A stretch of 64,000 nt of DNA. It comes from SKVR01 sp037441525 (GTDB lineage: Bacteria > Bacteroidota > Bacteroidia > Bacteroidales > UBA7960). The translations under genes were made by a program, and so were the position numbers. The DNA is taken from contig JBBISA010000011.1 in NCBI GenBank assembly GCA_037441525.1, positions 13,968-77,967 of the forward strand, written 5' to 3'. The notes under the pieces are model-generated. The model saw only the letters and a program-made list of their open reading frames with translations. It searched no databases and was not told the origin of the DNA. Shown piece by piece: positions 28,893-36,932 of the stretch; within the stretch, counting starts at the first letter, position 1; each line of letters begins with the position of its first letter.

Positions 28893-29013
28893 AACCCAAA
28901 TTTGACATAAGTCATTTTTTCTAATGACCGCCATTAGAAAAATATCAGTATAAGTTATTGATAATAAGTTTATTAGAACGATAAATCGCATAAGAAAAAC
29001 TATAAGTTGTAAT
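28893..29013. repeat. Diverged intergenic repeat, copy A
   Basis: About 121 bp that align almost without gaps to 30369-30490, at roughly two thirds identity by eye. The best-kept segments are AACCCA, AGTCATTTTTT, a TAATnACCGnCATT core, AAATCGC and TAAGAAA. Inside it, TTGACATAAGTCAT (28901-28914) has the TTGAn-N4-nTCAA-like geometry of Crp/Fnr-family sites, and CTAATG/CATTAG form a further short dyad. It lies upstream of the mod operon. Confidence 0.55.
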
Positions 29014-29076
29014 CAGAAATACTTACAATTCATGTTTTTCTAAAGCAGCCTGTACCGGCCGTCTGGTAGGGTTAAA

Positions 29077-29122
29077 CCCGGCTAAGTCATTAGTTCACTG
29101 CGTTCCTGATGACTAATCCGGG
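29077..29122. repeat. Imperfect palindrome, copy 1
   Basis: CCCGGCTAAGTCATTAG (29077-29093) faces CTGATGACTAATCCGGG (29106-29122), 17-nt arms with 14 Watson-Crick pairs. The left arm is the exact reverse complement of the right arm of the palindrome at 34348-34393, so the two are copies of one element in opposite orientation. Confidence 0.6.
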
Positions 29123-29364
29123 ATAAAAATTGAATAGGTCAGATAGCATATAATGTCAAAATGGGAGAACTCCCTACTTATCTTTACATCCACAACAAGA
29201 GCCTGGGCATCAATTTTGCGCTAAAAAAATATTACAACATGTAATTGTGTTGGCTGCAAATAACACCAGATAATAATGCAGAAAACAGGATTAAACCAGA
29301 TTTCGCACCCCGGGAGAAATCATTAAGAATCAGGTATTCAACCTGGAAAAAGTGATGCCGGAAA

Positions 29365-29862
29365 CTACCTATTCTCCCCTGCCATACTTTGCACAGCTCT
29401 GCGAATACCGGGACTAAGGGAATCAGTGTAGTGAGATTGAGTAATAAAGGACAATTCGGATTTGAGCTCCGGATATTTTGATGCGATGCGGCAAATAGTC
29501 CTGAAAGCAAACAGCCTCAGAGAAGGTATTCTACCGGTTTGCTCCCAGATGGTCATACAAAGGTCGAACAAAACCCCTTCGTGCTCTTCCGGAACTTCCA
29601 GTTGCTCAATAATTCGCAGTATTTCACGCTGATGGCCGTCGTTCTTGCCAGGAATTGCCATAATCATCTGATGGATAAAAGGGAAAAAACGCTGGTCATT
29701 TCTTTTCATAGAGTGGAAGAGCACCCATGCAGCCCGCCACGAAACCAGCTCAATGTTCTGGGTTGCCAAATCCAATGTTTCGTCGAAACATTCAGTACTT
29801 GAATTGACCAATGCCACCATATCATCTTTCCTGAACCTGCCAAGCAGTTTTTCGCGCATCAT
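29365..29862 (-). CDS. Small helical (HEAT-like) protein of unknown function
   Basis: 166 aa from the ATG at about 29862; the open frame reaches back to a TTG at 29907, but the double Met start (MMREKLLGRF) is more likely. The sequence is all-helical with no signal or membrane segment. Repeated ~38-residue helix pairs (VSWRAAWVLFHSMKRND; LRLFAFRTICRIASKYPELK) look like HEAT/ARM repeats. I recognise no family or active site. It lies on the same strand as the DoxX-like gene 114 bp upstream and may be cotranscribed with it. Confidence 0.6.
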   Translation of the reverse strand: MMREKLLGRFRKDDMVALVNSSTECFDETLDLATQNIELVSWRAAWVLFHSMKRNDQRFFPFIHQMIMAIPGKNDGHQREILRIIEQLEVPEEHEGVLFDLCMTIWEQTGRIPSLRLFAFRTICRIASKYPELKSELSFITQSHYTDSLSPGIRRAVQSMAGENR

Positions 29863-29976
29863 GTCGTCTATATTTACGAAATATGAATATCTTTTCAGCC
29901 TAAGCAAAGGTAGAATAAACCACCCTAAGCAAATAATACAATTTAATGCAATATACTTTGATGGCCGTGGTTAAAA

Positions 29977-30348
29977 TTAAATGCTCCAACCGTTGATTGA
30001 AGAAGCAATATAAAGCAATTCAACCATAATTGCCCAGTTTTTTACAAAGTGCATTACTTCGAGCATTAACATTTCGCGGTTTTCCTCTTCCCAGAATTTA
30101 TGCAGTGTAAAGGAGGCGATGATCAGAAACACTGAAAGAGCAATAATCCCTTGAGTTATAAAGAAACCTGTAATAAGAGTGAGCCCTCCCGAAGTGAGTA
30201 ACACACCAGAGAGCAGTACCATTGTTTTGGGGGCAAAAAGCCCTTTTTTGCGGGCATACTCCTTAAGGATGCGGGTATTATAAAAATGATTCAGTCCATT
30301 GAGGAGAAAGAAGATTCCGAGCAGAATGAGCAGTATTTGTTTTAACAT
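29977..30348 (-). CDS. DoxX-like membrane protein
   Basis: 123 aa with four hydrophobic segments (~3-20, 44-64, 68-85, 97-117), the usual layout of the DoxX family, starting LLILLGIFFLLNGLNHFY with the family's NGxxHF-like motif. Such proteins are often linked to redox or thiol metabolism, but the biochemical role here is unknown. Repeat block B begins 21 bp before its start codon, so the gene may share regulation with the mod operon. Confidence 0.75.
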   Translation of the reverse strand: MLKQILLILLGIFFLLNGLNHFYNTRILKEYARKKGLFAPKTMVLLSGVLLTSGGLTLITGFFITQGIIALSVFLIIASFTLHKFWEEENREMLMLEVMHFVKNWAIMVELLYIASSINGWSI

Positions 30349-30368
30349 ATCCTAAAAGTCAGAAATTT

Positions 30369-30490
30369 AACCCAGATTTGTAATTAGTCATTTTTTTTTA
30401 ATTACCGTCATTTGAAATTTATCCGCCTAAGCCTTTGAAAGTAATATTTTTAGTTTGACAAATCGCTTAAGAAAGATTAAAATTTGTGAT
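30369..30490. repeat. Diverged intergenic repeat, copy B
   Basis: This segment aligns to 28893-29013 in the same orientation. The dyad equivalent reads TTGTAATTAGTCAT, weaker than copy A. It sits in the divergent gap between the DoxX-like gene and the histidine kinase, directly upstream of the DoxX-like start. Confidence 0.55.
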
Positions 30491-30643
30491 GAAACCTGCA
30501 TGTTTTTGCAAAACACAAACACCGATGAGAATAAGTTTTAGAACATGTGTGGTTCCATCCGACCTTAACTTTAAAATTATTTACGGATGAAATAATCAAA
30601 TCTGAGATTTTTAATAATTGTTTAAACTATGCACTTAAGTTCG

Positions 30644-30651
30644 TATATTTG
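30644..30651 (+). promoter_or_regulatory. -7 element for the histidine kinase gene
   Basis: TATATTTG matches TAnnTTTG 57 bp before the ATG. A TTG-containing box about 23 bp upstream (near 30618) could act as the -33 region. Confidence 0.45.
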
Positions 30652-30707
30652 TTAATTAATTAAAAACAGGGAACGGCAATATCAGCCTGCACTACACAAC
30701 AATTGCC

Positions 30708-32915
30708 ATGAATAACTCCGAAGCCTTTCATAGTATTGAAGTAGTAAAAGAAGATGTGATTAACACATCCCTTGTGGTATCTTCGGTATTGGGCCTGATT
30801 GCCTATACTTTTTCCAACACTGCACGCTATTTTAATACGGGTTTCAACGTTTCACTAATATTTGAAACAGCAGTAATTGCAACACTTCTCATTATAACCT
30901 TTTACAGAAAAAAGCTGAGCAATATTACAAAAGCTTTCATAATGGTTATGTTGTTGTTGTTTCTTTCTTTGACCGATGCCTATTTTTACGGATTATTATC
31001 ATCTACCCGGGTTTATTTGGTATTACTCCCTTTTTATGCCATAATTTATTTTCCCTTTGTGCATGGCCTGGCCATTTACTTTGTTACAATATTGTCTTTT
31101 TTAATAATAGGATATTTTCATAGTAACGGAACCCTTGCCATACCGCAGGGATACGAAGCCCATGAATATATTGTCAGGTTTCCTCCGTGGATTATAATTG
31201 CTATACATATAACCCTGGTTGGTATGGTAATAATGTTTATAACGCGCAAGTTCTTCAATACCTTTTCTGACCTGATTACTGCACTTCACGGGCAAAACAG
31301 CAAAATATCGGAAAACGAAAGAAATTACAGAGAAATCTTCAATTCTACCAACGAAGCCATTTTTCTTCACAATGCAATAGATGGAAAAATATATGATGTA
31401 AATAACGTAATGCTAAAGATGTATGGTTACGATACCAAAGAAGAGGTATTGAAGCTTACTGTTAAAGATATAAGTGCAAAAAATGATAATGAAACAGATG
31501 AGAAAGCCCAAATGCTTATCAGAAAGGCTGTTGAAGAGGGAGCCCAGGTGTTTGACTGGGTTTCAAAAAAGAAGAACGGTGAATTGTTCCATTCTGAGGT
31601 ATCTCTCAAGAGTTCGGAAATCGGGGGGAAGGGCAGAGTATTGGCGGTGGTGAGAGACATTACTGAGCGAAAAAAATCTGAATTGGCTCTGAAAGAGAGC
31701 GAAGAAAGGTACCGCACTATTATTGAAGCCTTTCCCGAAATAATAATGGTAAGCGACCTGGCCGGAAATATCGTTTTTGCCAATAAACGACTTGAAGAAG
31801 TGGCAGGTATTTCCCCCGAAGATTATATCAACTATAAGCGCAAAGCACGTATCCATCCCGAGGATGATGCCATGGTGAGAAAGGAAATTGCCACAATGAT
31901 AGAGAGCGATAGTATGCACACCCCCCTTATCGAAAACAGGTTTATTGATGCCTGGGGAAATATACACTGGTTCAGCGGGATTATATCGAAAATCTATATT
32001 AACAACCACCTCTATTTGCAAACCATTACCCGCGATATAACAGATAAAAAACGAGCCGAGGAACAATTGGACAAATACCGCAATCATCTGGAAATTCTGG
32101 TTAAGGAGCGCACAGAGGAACTGGAAGCTACCAATGAAGAACTTTCGGCGGCCAACAATGAACTTATCAGCCAAAGAGAGGAGCTGGAAACGATACTAAA
32201 CAAGCTGCAAACTACCCAAAAACAGCTGATTCAGTCAGAAAAAATGGCATCGCTCGGTGTATTGGCCGCCGGAATTGCCCACGAACTAAATAATCCTCTC
32301 AATTTTATAAAAGGGGGTGCCGATGCACTCAACATTTTAATTTCAACCCATTATGAATACAATGCTGAAATTCAATCGCTTATCGATGTGGTGCATGAAG
32401 GGGTAAAAAGGGCTGGTAAAATTGTTTCCGGACTCAACCATTACAGCCGGCGAAATGATAAGGCATTTGTGGAAATTGACGTGCACAAAATCATCGAAAA
32501 CTGCCTTTTGATGCTTCAAAACCAGATAAAAAACAACATAACAGTTGAAAACGCTTTTACTGAAGAACCCTTTGTGCTGAAATGTAATGAAGGTAAAATT
32601 CATCAGGCAATTTTGAATCTGCTGACAAATGCTGTACATGCCATCGATGGAAAGGGAAAGATTATCATTAAGACCAGCCGCACCGCCACTGATCTTCAAA
32701 TTGATATTACAGACACAGGCTGTGGCATTCCCAGGAAAAATCTGTCGAAGATACTTGACCCGTTCTTCACCACCAAAGACCCAGGAAAAGGGACAGGCTT
32801 AGGACTGTTTATTACGCACAATATCGTAGAGGAACATGGAGGAAGTATGCATTTTGAATCGCAAGTTGGGGTTGGTACCCAGGTACAACTTTCATTCCCT
32901 GTAAAGCACCCTTAA
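30708..32915 (+). CDS. PAS-domain sensor histidine kinase
   Basis: 735 aa. Residues ~20-190 hold about six membrane segments (a MASE-like sensor). Two PAS domains follow, ~205-325 (EIFNSTNEAIFLHNAIDGKI) and ~335-455 (IIEAFPEIIMVSDLAGNIVF). A coiled coil (~455-515: LEATNEELSAANNELISQRE) leads to HisKA with phospho-acceptor H525 in GIAHELNNPLNFI. The HATPase domain (~600-735) has an N box (HQAILNLLTNAVHA) and G boxes DTGCGIP and GTGLGLF. It is a hybrid-free inner-membrane kinase; no response regulator is adjacent, so its partner is encoded elsewhere. The signal is unknown. Confidence 0.93.
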   Translation: MNNSEAFHSIEVVKEDVINTSLVVSSVLGLIAYTFSNTARYFNTGFNVSLIFETAVIATLLIITFYRKKLSNITKAFIMVMLLLFLSLTDAYFYGLLSSTRVYLVLLPFYAIIYFPFVHGLAIYFVTILSFLIIGYFHSNGTLAIPQGYEAHEYIVRFPPWIIIAIHITLVGMVIMFITRKFFNTFSDLITALHGQNSKISENERNYREIFNSTNEAIFLHNAIDGKIYDVNNVMLKMYGYDTKEEVLKLTVKDISAKNDNETDEKAQMLIRKAVEEGAQVFDWVSKKKNGELFHSEVSLKSSEIGGKGRVLAVVRDITERKKSELALKESEERYRTIIEAFPEIIMVSDLAGNIVFANKRLEEVAGISPEDYINYKRKARIHPEDDAMVRKEIATMIESDSMHTPLIENRFIDAWGNIHWFSGIISKIYINNHLYLQTITRDITDKKRAEEQLDKYRNHLEILVKERTEELEATNEELSAANNELISQREELETILNKLQTTQKQLIQSEKMASLGVLAAGIAHELNNPLNFIKGGADALNILISTHYEYNAEIQSLIDVVHEGVKRAGKIVSGLNHYSRRNDKAFVEIDVHKIIENCLLMLQNQIKNNITVENAFTEEPFVLKCNEGKIHQAILNLLTNAVHAIDGKGKIIIKTSRTATDLQIDITDTGCGIPRKNLSKILDPFFTTKDPGKGTGLGLFITHNIVEEHGGSMHFESQVGVGTQVQLSFPVKHP

Positions 32916-32946
32916 TTGCGACAATAAATGGCATATATTGCTAATT

Positions 32947-32967
32947 ACCAAAAGGCAATCTTTTGGT
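32947..32967. terminator. Hairpin after the histidine kinase
   Basis: ACCAAAAG and CTTTTGGT form an 8-bp stem with a 5-nt loop 31 bp after the stop. No T run follows, so it is only terminator-like. Confidence 0.35.
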
Positions 32968-33103
32968 TGGAAAAGCAAGCTTCTGTATTTTTAAAAAGAC
33001 TTTTCTCTCACCAAAACTTCATCACAAAACCGTAAATTTAAATAGCTCATAACTGAACTTGTTTGCACAAAATAATTTGCGGTACCCTAAAAATTCAGAA
33101 AAC

Positions 33104-33997
33104 CTATTCAACTTCAACCGGTACTGCCTTTTTCTCTTTATACCCCAGGTTCATCCAGGCAATGATCATTCCGGCAGTAACAAACATGATAAGGCTATAA
33201 ATTGCGGGTGAAATTGCCATTACATGATTATGTAGAAGTGTGCTGGCAATCATAATGCCCAGGGTCCCATTCTGAATTCCCGACTCAACGGATATGGTAA
33301 CACTTTGCGCAAGGTTGAGACGGAAAAACCGCGCCGTAAAAAAGCCTAAAAAAAGCATCATCACATTAAGAGAGAGTGCAATTGGACCTACATCGCGAAA
33401 AGAGCTGACAAAAATATCGCGATTGGTATTTATTGCTGCAAAAATGATCAGAAACAACAAAACGCCAGAAACAATTTTTACAGGCTTTTCCATTTTATCA
33501 GCAAAGCCTTTTGCCCTTGACCGGATAAACATTCCGATAATTACAGGCACAAGCGTTATTATTGTAAGCTTTATGATTGTTTCAAATACAGGCAATGGGA
33601 CATATTCTCCCTGCTGAAGAAAATAGGCAAGTGAAAAATTGATGATAAGTGGAATGGTAATCAGCGCAACCAGACTCGAAATAGCGGTAAGAGTAATTGA
33701 CAAAGCGGTATCCCCCTTCGAAATATGGCTGATCAGGTTTGAAGTAGGTCCACCCGGGCAGGATGCAAGCACCATTATACCCACTCCCAAATGCAGATTT
33801 TCGAGATCAAAAAGCAAAACCAAAATAAAACCTACCAGGGGCAGTAAAATTATTTGATTGATAAATCCGATGGTTGCTGCCTTTGGATATAATACCACAC
33901 GTTTAAAGTCGAATGGTACCAGTGAAAGGCCCATACCAAGCATTATTACCCCAAGCGAAATGGGCAAAAGCAAATCTGTAAGAAAGTTCGTTTCCAT
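33104..33997 (-). CDS. Bile acid:sodium symporter (BASS) family transporter
   Basis: 297 aa with nine to ten hydrophobic segments. SCPGGPTSNLISHISKGDTA (~79-98) is the hallmark Na+-binding crossover region, and SVESGIQNGTLGIMIA (~235-250) is the second one. In bacteria these proteins carry bile acids, pantoate, pyruvate or other organic anions with Na+; the substrate cannot be read here. It is a single gene convergent with the histidine kinase. Confidence 0.88.
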   Translation of the reverse strand: METNFLTDLLLPISLGVIMLGMGLSLVPFDFKRVVLYPKAATIGFINQIILLPLVGFILVLLFDLENLHLGVGIMVLASCPGGPTSNLISHISKGDTALSITLTAISSLVALITIPLIINFSLAYFLQQGEYVPLPVFETIIKLTIITLVPVIIGMFIRSRAKGFADKMEKPVKIVSGVLLFLIIFAAINTNRDIFVSSFRDVGPIALSLNVMMLFLGFFTARFFRLNLAQSVTISVESGIQNGTLGIMIASTLLHNHVMAISPAIYSLIMFVTAGMIIAWMNLGYKEKKAVPVEVE

Positions 33998-34347
33998 TAC
34001 TTGTGTTTTTTGGATTATTTATCCCTTTTATTTTTACAATCGGGCAAACAAATGTAGGGATTTTGAACGAACGATCGACTAAATAGTGATGATTTCGGCC
34101 ATCTGAACTGCCAATTCATATTTTCTGACAAGAATAAAAGCCTGGCTTTTAATTACTTAAAAATTTGTTTACCAGAAATCTTGCCATTAATGGTTTGGCT
34201 AACTCATGCTACCAACCGATCTGCAAATGACCCTGTCAATAGAATCTGTTTTTTACACAATTGAATTCGCAGTGCAAATAATCCGTTGATAATCCTTTCC
34301 ATTAAGGTTACCAAATCAATTACCCTAAAGTTCTCAGGATTATTAAA
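33998..34347. other. Intergenic stretch without a supported gene
   Basis: About 350 bp of A/T-rich sequence lie upstream of the BASS gene and before palindrome copy 2. No RNA gene or clear promoter was recognised. Confidence 0.5.
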
Positions 34348-34393
34348 CCCGGACTAGTCATTAGGAATGTAATGTACTAATGACTTAGCCGGG
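34348..34393. repeat. Imperfect palindrome, copy 2
   Basis: CCCGGACTAGTCATTAG (34348-34364) faces CTAATGACTTAGCCGGG (34377-34393), pairing except for a three-base bubble. It ends 6 bp from the stop codon of the metallophosphoesterase gene and may act as its transcription stop. It is a copy of the element at 29077-29122. Confidence 0.6.
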
Positions 34394-34399
34394 TTGTAT

Positions 34400-35986
34400 C
34401 TATTCAGCAACAGACACTACTTCGAACTTAAACTGATCGGTGAAAACTCTTCCATGAAGATCAGTAACACGCACCTGAATGGTATTTTGACCCAAAGGCA
34501 GTCGGGTGGGCATTCTCACTTTCCAGAGATGATAAGTTAAAGCCGGATTTGACGGCCTTACCCCTACGGGAAGTTTTTCGGCTGAATCCCATTGATAACG
34601 CAATGCTGAAACAGTGGGATCCTGTTCGATAACATAGCGCATTGGGCTCCAGTTTCCATCATTAATGCGGTATTCGACCAAACAGTTTTCACTCCCCTGA
34701 AAAACATTTGCAAAAAACTCGCCTCTGAATCTGAAATTGTGCGGAACCACCTTGGGCCCGTAAAGCTGCATTCGGTAATCGGGGTTGTAACCAGCCGCTT
34801 TAAAATCGATTACATATTGATTGCCATCGAAATGAATAAAATTATAGCCTTTGGGAGTGCCGTCGCGCATAATGGCGTCAGGAATACCTTTGCTGTCAGG
34901 AGAGCCCGACCACCAATCGCCCGAAGCAGTAGCAACATTGTAATGGTGATGGGGTTTTTCCTGCAACCATCCTTCGTTAGCACCAAAAAAATGATGGCGT
35001 TGTGTATGTGTATGACCTGAAAGTGAAAGAGTAAAGGGGCGATCTTTCAAAATTTTAAAAAGCCTTTCGCGATGGATGTTTAAGAAGGTTTCGCCATGAG
35101 GAAACTCATTAAAAACAGGGATATGAGTGCTTATTACAATAAGATAATCCTTTGGAACATACTTCAATGTATTTTCGATGAATTGAAATTGATCTTCTCT
35201 GAATCCGCCCACATACGATGCATCGCTGTAAGGATTGGGGTAAATAATATTATCGAGGGAAATAAAATGAACCTTTCCATGATTAAATGCATAATTGGCA
35301 GGGCCATATACCCTTTCAAACGATTCATCGGCATGAAAGGGATTGGTTACATCAAAATTCATATCGTGGTTGCCCATCACATGAAACCATGGTAACCCAA
35401 TTCGTGCAGTGGCTTTATTAAGAGGTTCAAAAAAATCAGGACGATCGCCCACAAGGTCCCCCAGGGTAATTCCAAAGTCAACTCCCTTAATTCCAACCAA
35501 TTCTTCTACTATTGACCGATCATAAAATCCGATTTCTTCTTCTGAATAGGGTTGAGTATCTGAAAAAACAGCGATGGTAAACTTATCGGAAGGATTACCT
35601 GAGACCAATCCGAAATTGATTGAAGCAGGCAAGGGGCCGGTGGGAGCAACACCTTCATATCTTAACTTAGGCGATCCTTGAGGCTTGTGGATATAAAAAA
35701 ACTGCGGTAGCCTGTTTGCGTTTACCGGGTAATTATATCCAGAGGGCTTAATAACAGAAATGATGGCATCATTGCTAACTGTAATCTGATATTTTCCGGT
35801 GGCATCGGTCAATACCAAATCAACCCCATTGCTTACTGCAACTCCTGCTAAGCCGGGTTCGCGCCTGTCTTGCCTTCCATTGCCATTTAAATCGTGAAAA
35901 ACAACTCCGGTAGCAGTTTGTGTATTCTGGCCAAAGGCTATAGTTATTAATAAATTGATCAAAATGATAGTAAATGTCTTTTTCAT
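34400..35986 (-). CDS. Secreted calcineurin-like metallophosphoesterase
   Basis: 528 aa. A signal peptide (1-19) is followed by an SdrD B-like domain (~24-125: GVVFHDLNGNGRQDRREPGL), a Ca-binding Ig-type stalk. The metallophosphoesterase core (~135-345) has VFSDTQ in place of the usual DxH, then GDLVGD, GNHD and SGHTHTQ. Residues ~350-525 are a beta-rich C-terminal domain found with this enzyme group. Gln at the DxH position (SDTQ) is seen in some secreted relatives, so activity is likely but unproven. The substrate is unknown; phosphate or phospho-ester release in the periplasm is plausible. It is transcribed alone. Confidence 0.88.
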   Translation of the reverse strand: MKKTFTIILINLLITIAFGQNTQTATGVVFHDLNGNGRQDRREPGLAGVAVSNGVDLVLTDATGKYQITVSNDAIISVIKPSGYNYPVNANRLPQFFYIHKPQGSPKLRYEGVAPTGPLPASINFGLVSGNPSDKFTIAVFSDTQPYSEEEIGFYDRSIVEELVGIKGVDFGITLGDLVGDRPDFFEPLNKATARIGLPWFHVMGNHDMNFDVTNPFHADESFERVYGPANYAFNHGKVHFISLDNIIYPNPYSDASYVGGFREDQFQFIENTLKYVPKDYLIVISTHIPVFNEFPHGETFLNIHRERLFKILKDRPFTLSLSGHTHTQRHHFFGANEGWLQEKPHHHYNVATASGDWWSGSPDSKGIPDAIMRDGTPKGYNFIHFDGNQYVIDFKAAGYNPDYRMQLYGPKVVPHNFRFRGEFFANVFQGSENCLVEYRINDGNWSPMRYVIEQDPTVSALRYQWDSAEKLPVGVRPSNPALTYHLWKVRMPTRLPLGQNTIQVRVTDLHGRVFTDQFKFEVVSVAE

Positions 35987-36210
35987 CAGTAAGTAATTTT
36001 TTAAATTAAAGCAGGATCGTTTATCCCGTCAATGCGGGAGAACTCTCATGATAAATTTTGGCTTCGTGGAACTAATAAACTCTGTTCACCCGTATTAGAG
36101 CTTAACGAATCGCTTGTATCTCAATTCTTATTATGTTTAAAAAGGATAAATACTATTGCTCCTTAAGGCAAAACTGTGCCTGTCTGAAACAATTTCTAAA
36201 TATAATGGGA

Positions 36211-36840
36211 TTAAAGATTTCTGGCAATACTTTGTGCATTTCTTCTCACAAGTCTTTCAAGGTTGCGGGTAAGTTCATTGCTGTGCACAAGGGAAAAGGT
36301 ATTAAAATGATCTTGCCCCTTGGATACTTCTTGCAATGATTGATCGAAAAGCGTATAACTGAAAATATGAAAAAGGGTATTGAAAGGGACCTCTTGCCAC
36401 CGAAGGAAATACTCGTTGTAAACCAATAAATAATCGGCCTTATGCTCGGCTAATAAATTGATAAAGAAATCCTTATATTTATCGTTAATGGTGGCAGAAA
36501 TTTGCCCGGGTTCACCATGAAAGTGAATGTGACCACGCAAATACTTTATCTCTTTATTGGTTGGCTTAGTAATAAAACTTATCCGACGTATTTCGAGCGC
36601 CTGCACCTGATTATTAAGCTTTTGGTTGAGTAATGAATCAATTTCTTCCAAGGACACCTTTAGCTTTTCGGCGATTTCCACCTTAGGGAAATAATTGGAA
36701 GCAACATTGTCGCCAAATCCGATAACCAGAATGGTAATGTCAGGTTTTTGTGAACCATTTTTTCTGTACTCGTTGGCAAAGGCTTGAAGGTAGGCGAACA
36801 AAAAAAACGAAAGTGCCAGCATTACAGTTTTGTTCTTCAT
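36211..36840 (-). CDS. Small exported protein of unknown function
   Basis: 209 aa from ATG at 36840 (MKNKTVMLALSFFLFAYLQA gives a good signal peptide); the upstream ATG at 36858 would add six residues before it. I recognise no domain. The mature part is hydrophilic alpha/beta with a HIHFHGEPG segment (~100-108) whose three histidines could bind metal. It follows the TonB receptor gene by 92 bp on the same strand, so the two may be cotranscribed and functionally linked. Confidence 0.65.
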   Translation of the reverse strand: MKNKTVMLALSFFLFAYLQAFANEYRKNGSQKPDITILVIGFGDNVASNYFPKVEIAEKLKVSLEEIDSLLNQKLNNQVQALEIRRISFITKPTNKEIKYLRGHIHFHGEPGQISATINDKYKDFFINLLAEHKADYLLVYNEYFLRWQEVPFNTLFHIFSYTLFDQSLQEVSKGQDHFNTFSLVHSNELTRNLERLVRRNAQSIARNL

Positions 36841-36932
36841 TTCAAAATATTGTTTCATTCAATAAAAAATTGCAAACCAAAAAAGAAATGTACCCGTTAT
36901 TCGGCTACCGGGATAACGGGTACTGAGCAGAA

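Larger units (their letters stand above)
28656..29364. other. Regulatory gap upstream of the mod operon
   Basis: 709 bp with no supported gene. It holds an inverted repeat (28770-28810), repeat block A (28893-29013) with a Crp/Fnr-like dyad, and a long palindrome (29077-29122), each listed separately. The rest is A/T-rich with no motif I can name. Confidence 0.6.

Noticed and set aside
29041..29130. tRNA-like fold around the CCCGG palindrome
   Set aside because: No acceptor/anticodon/T-arm arrangement can be drawn; the pairing is one simple long hairpin.
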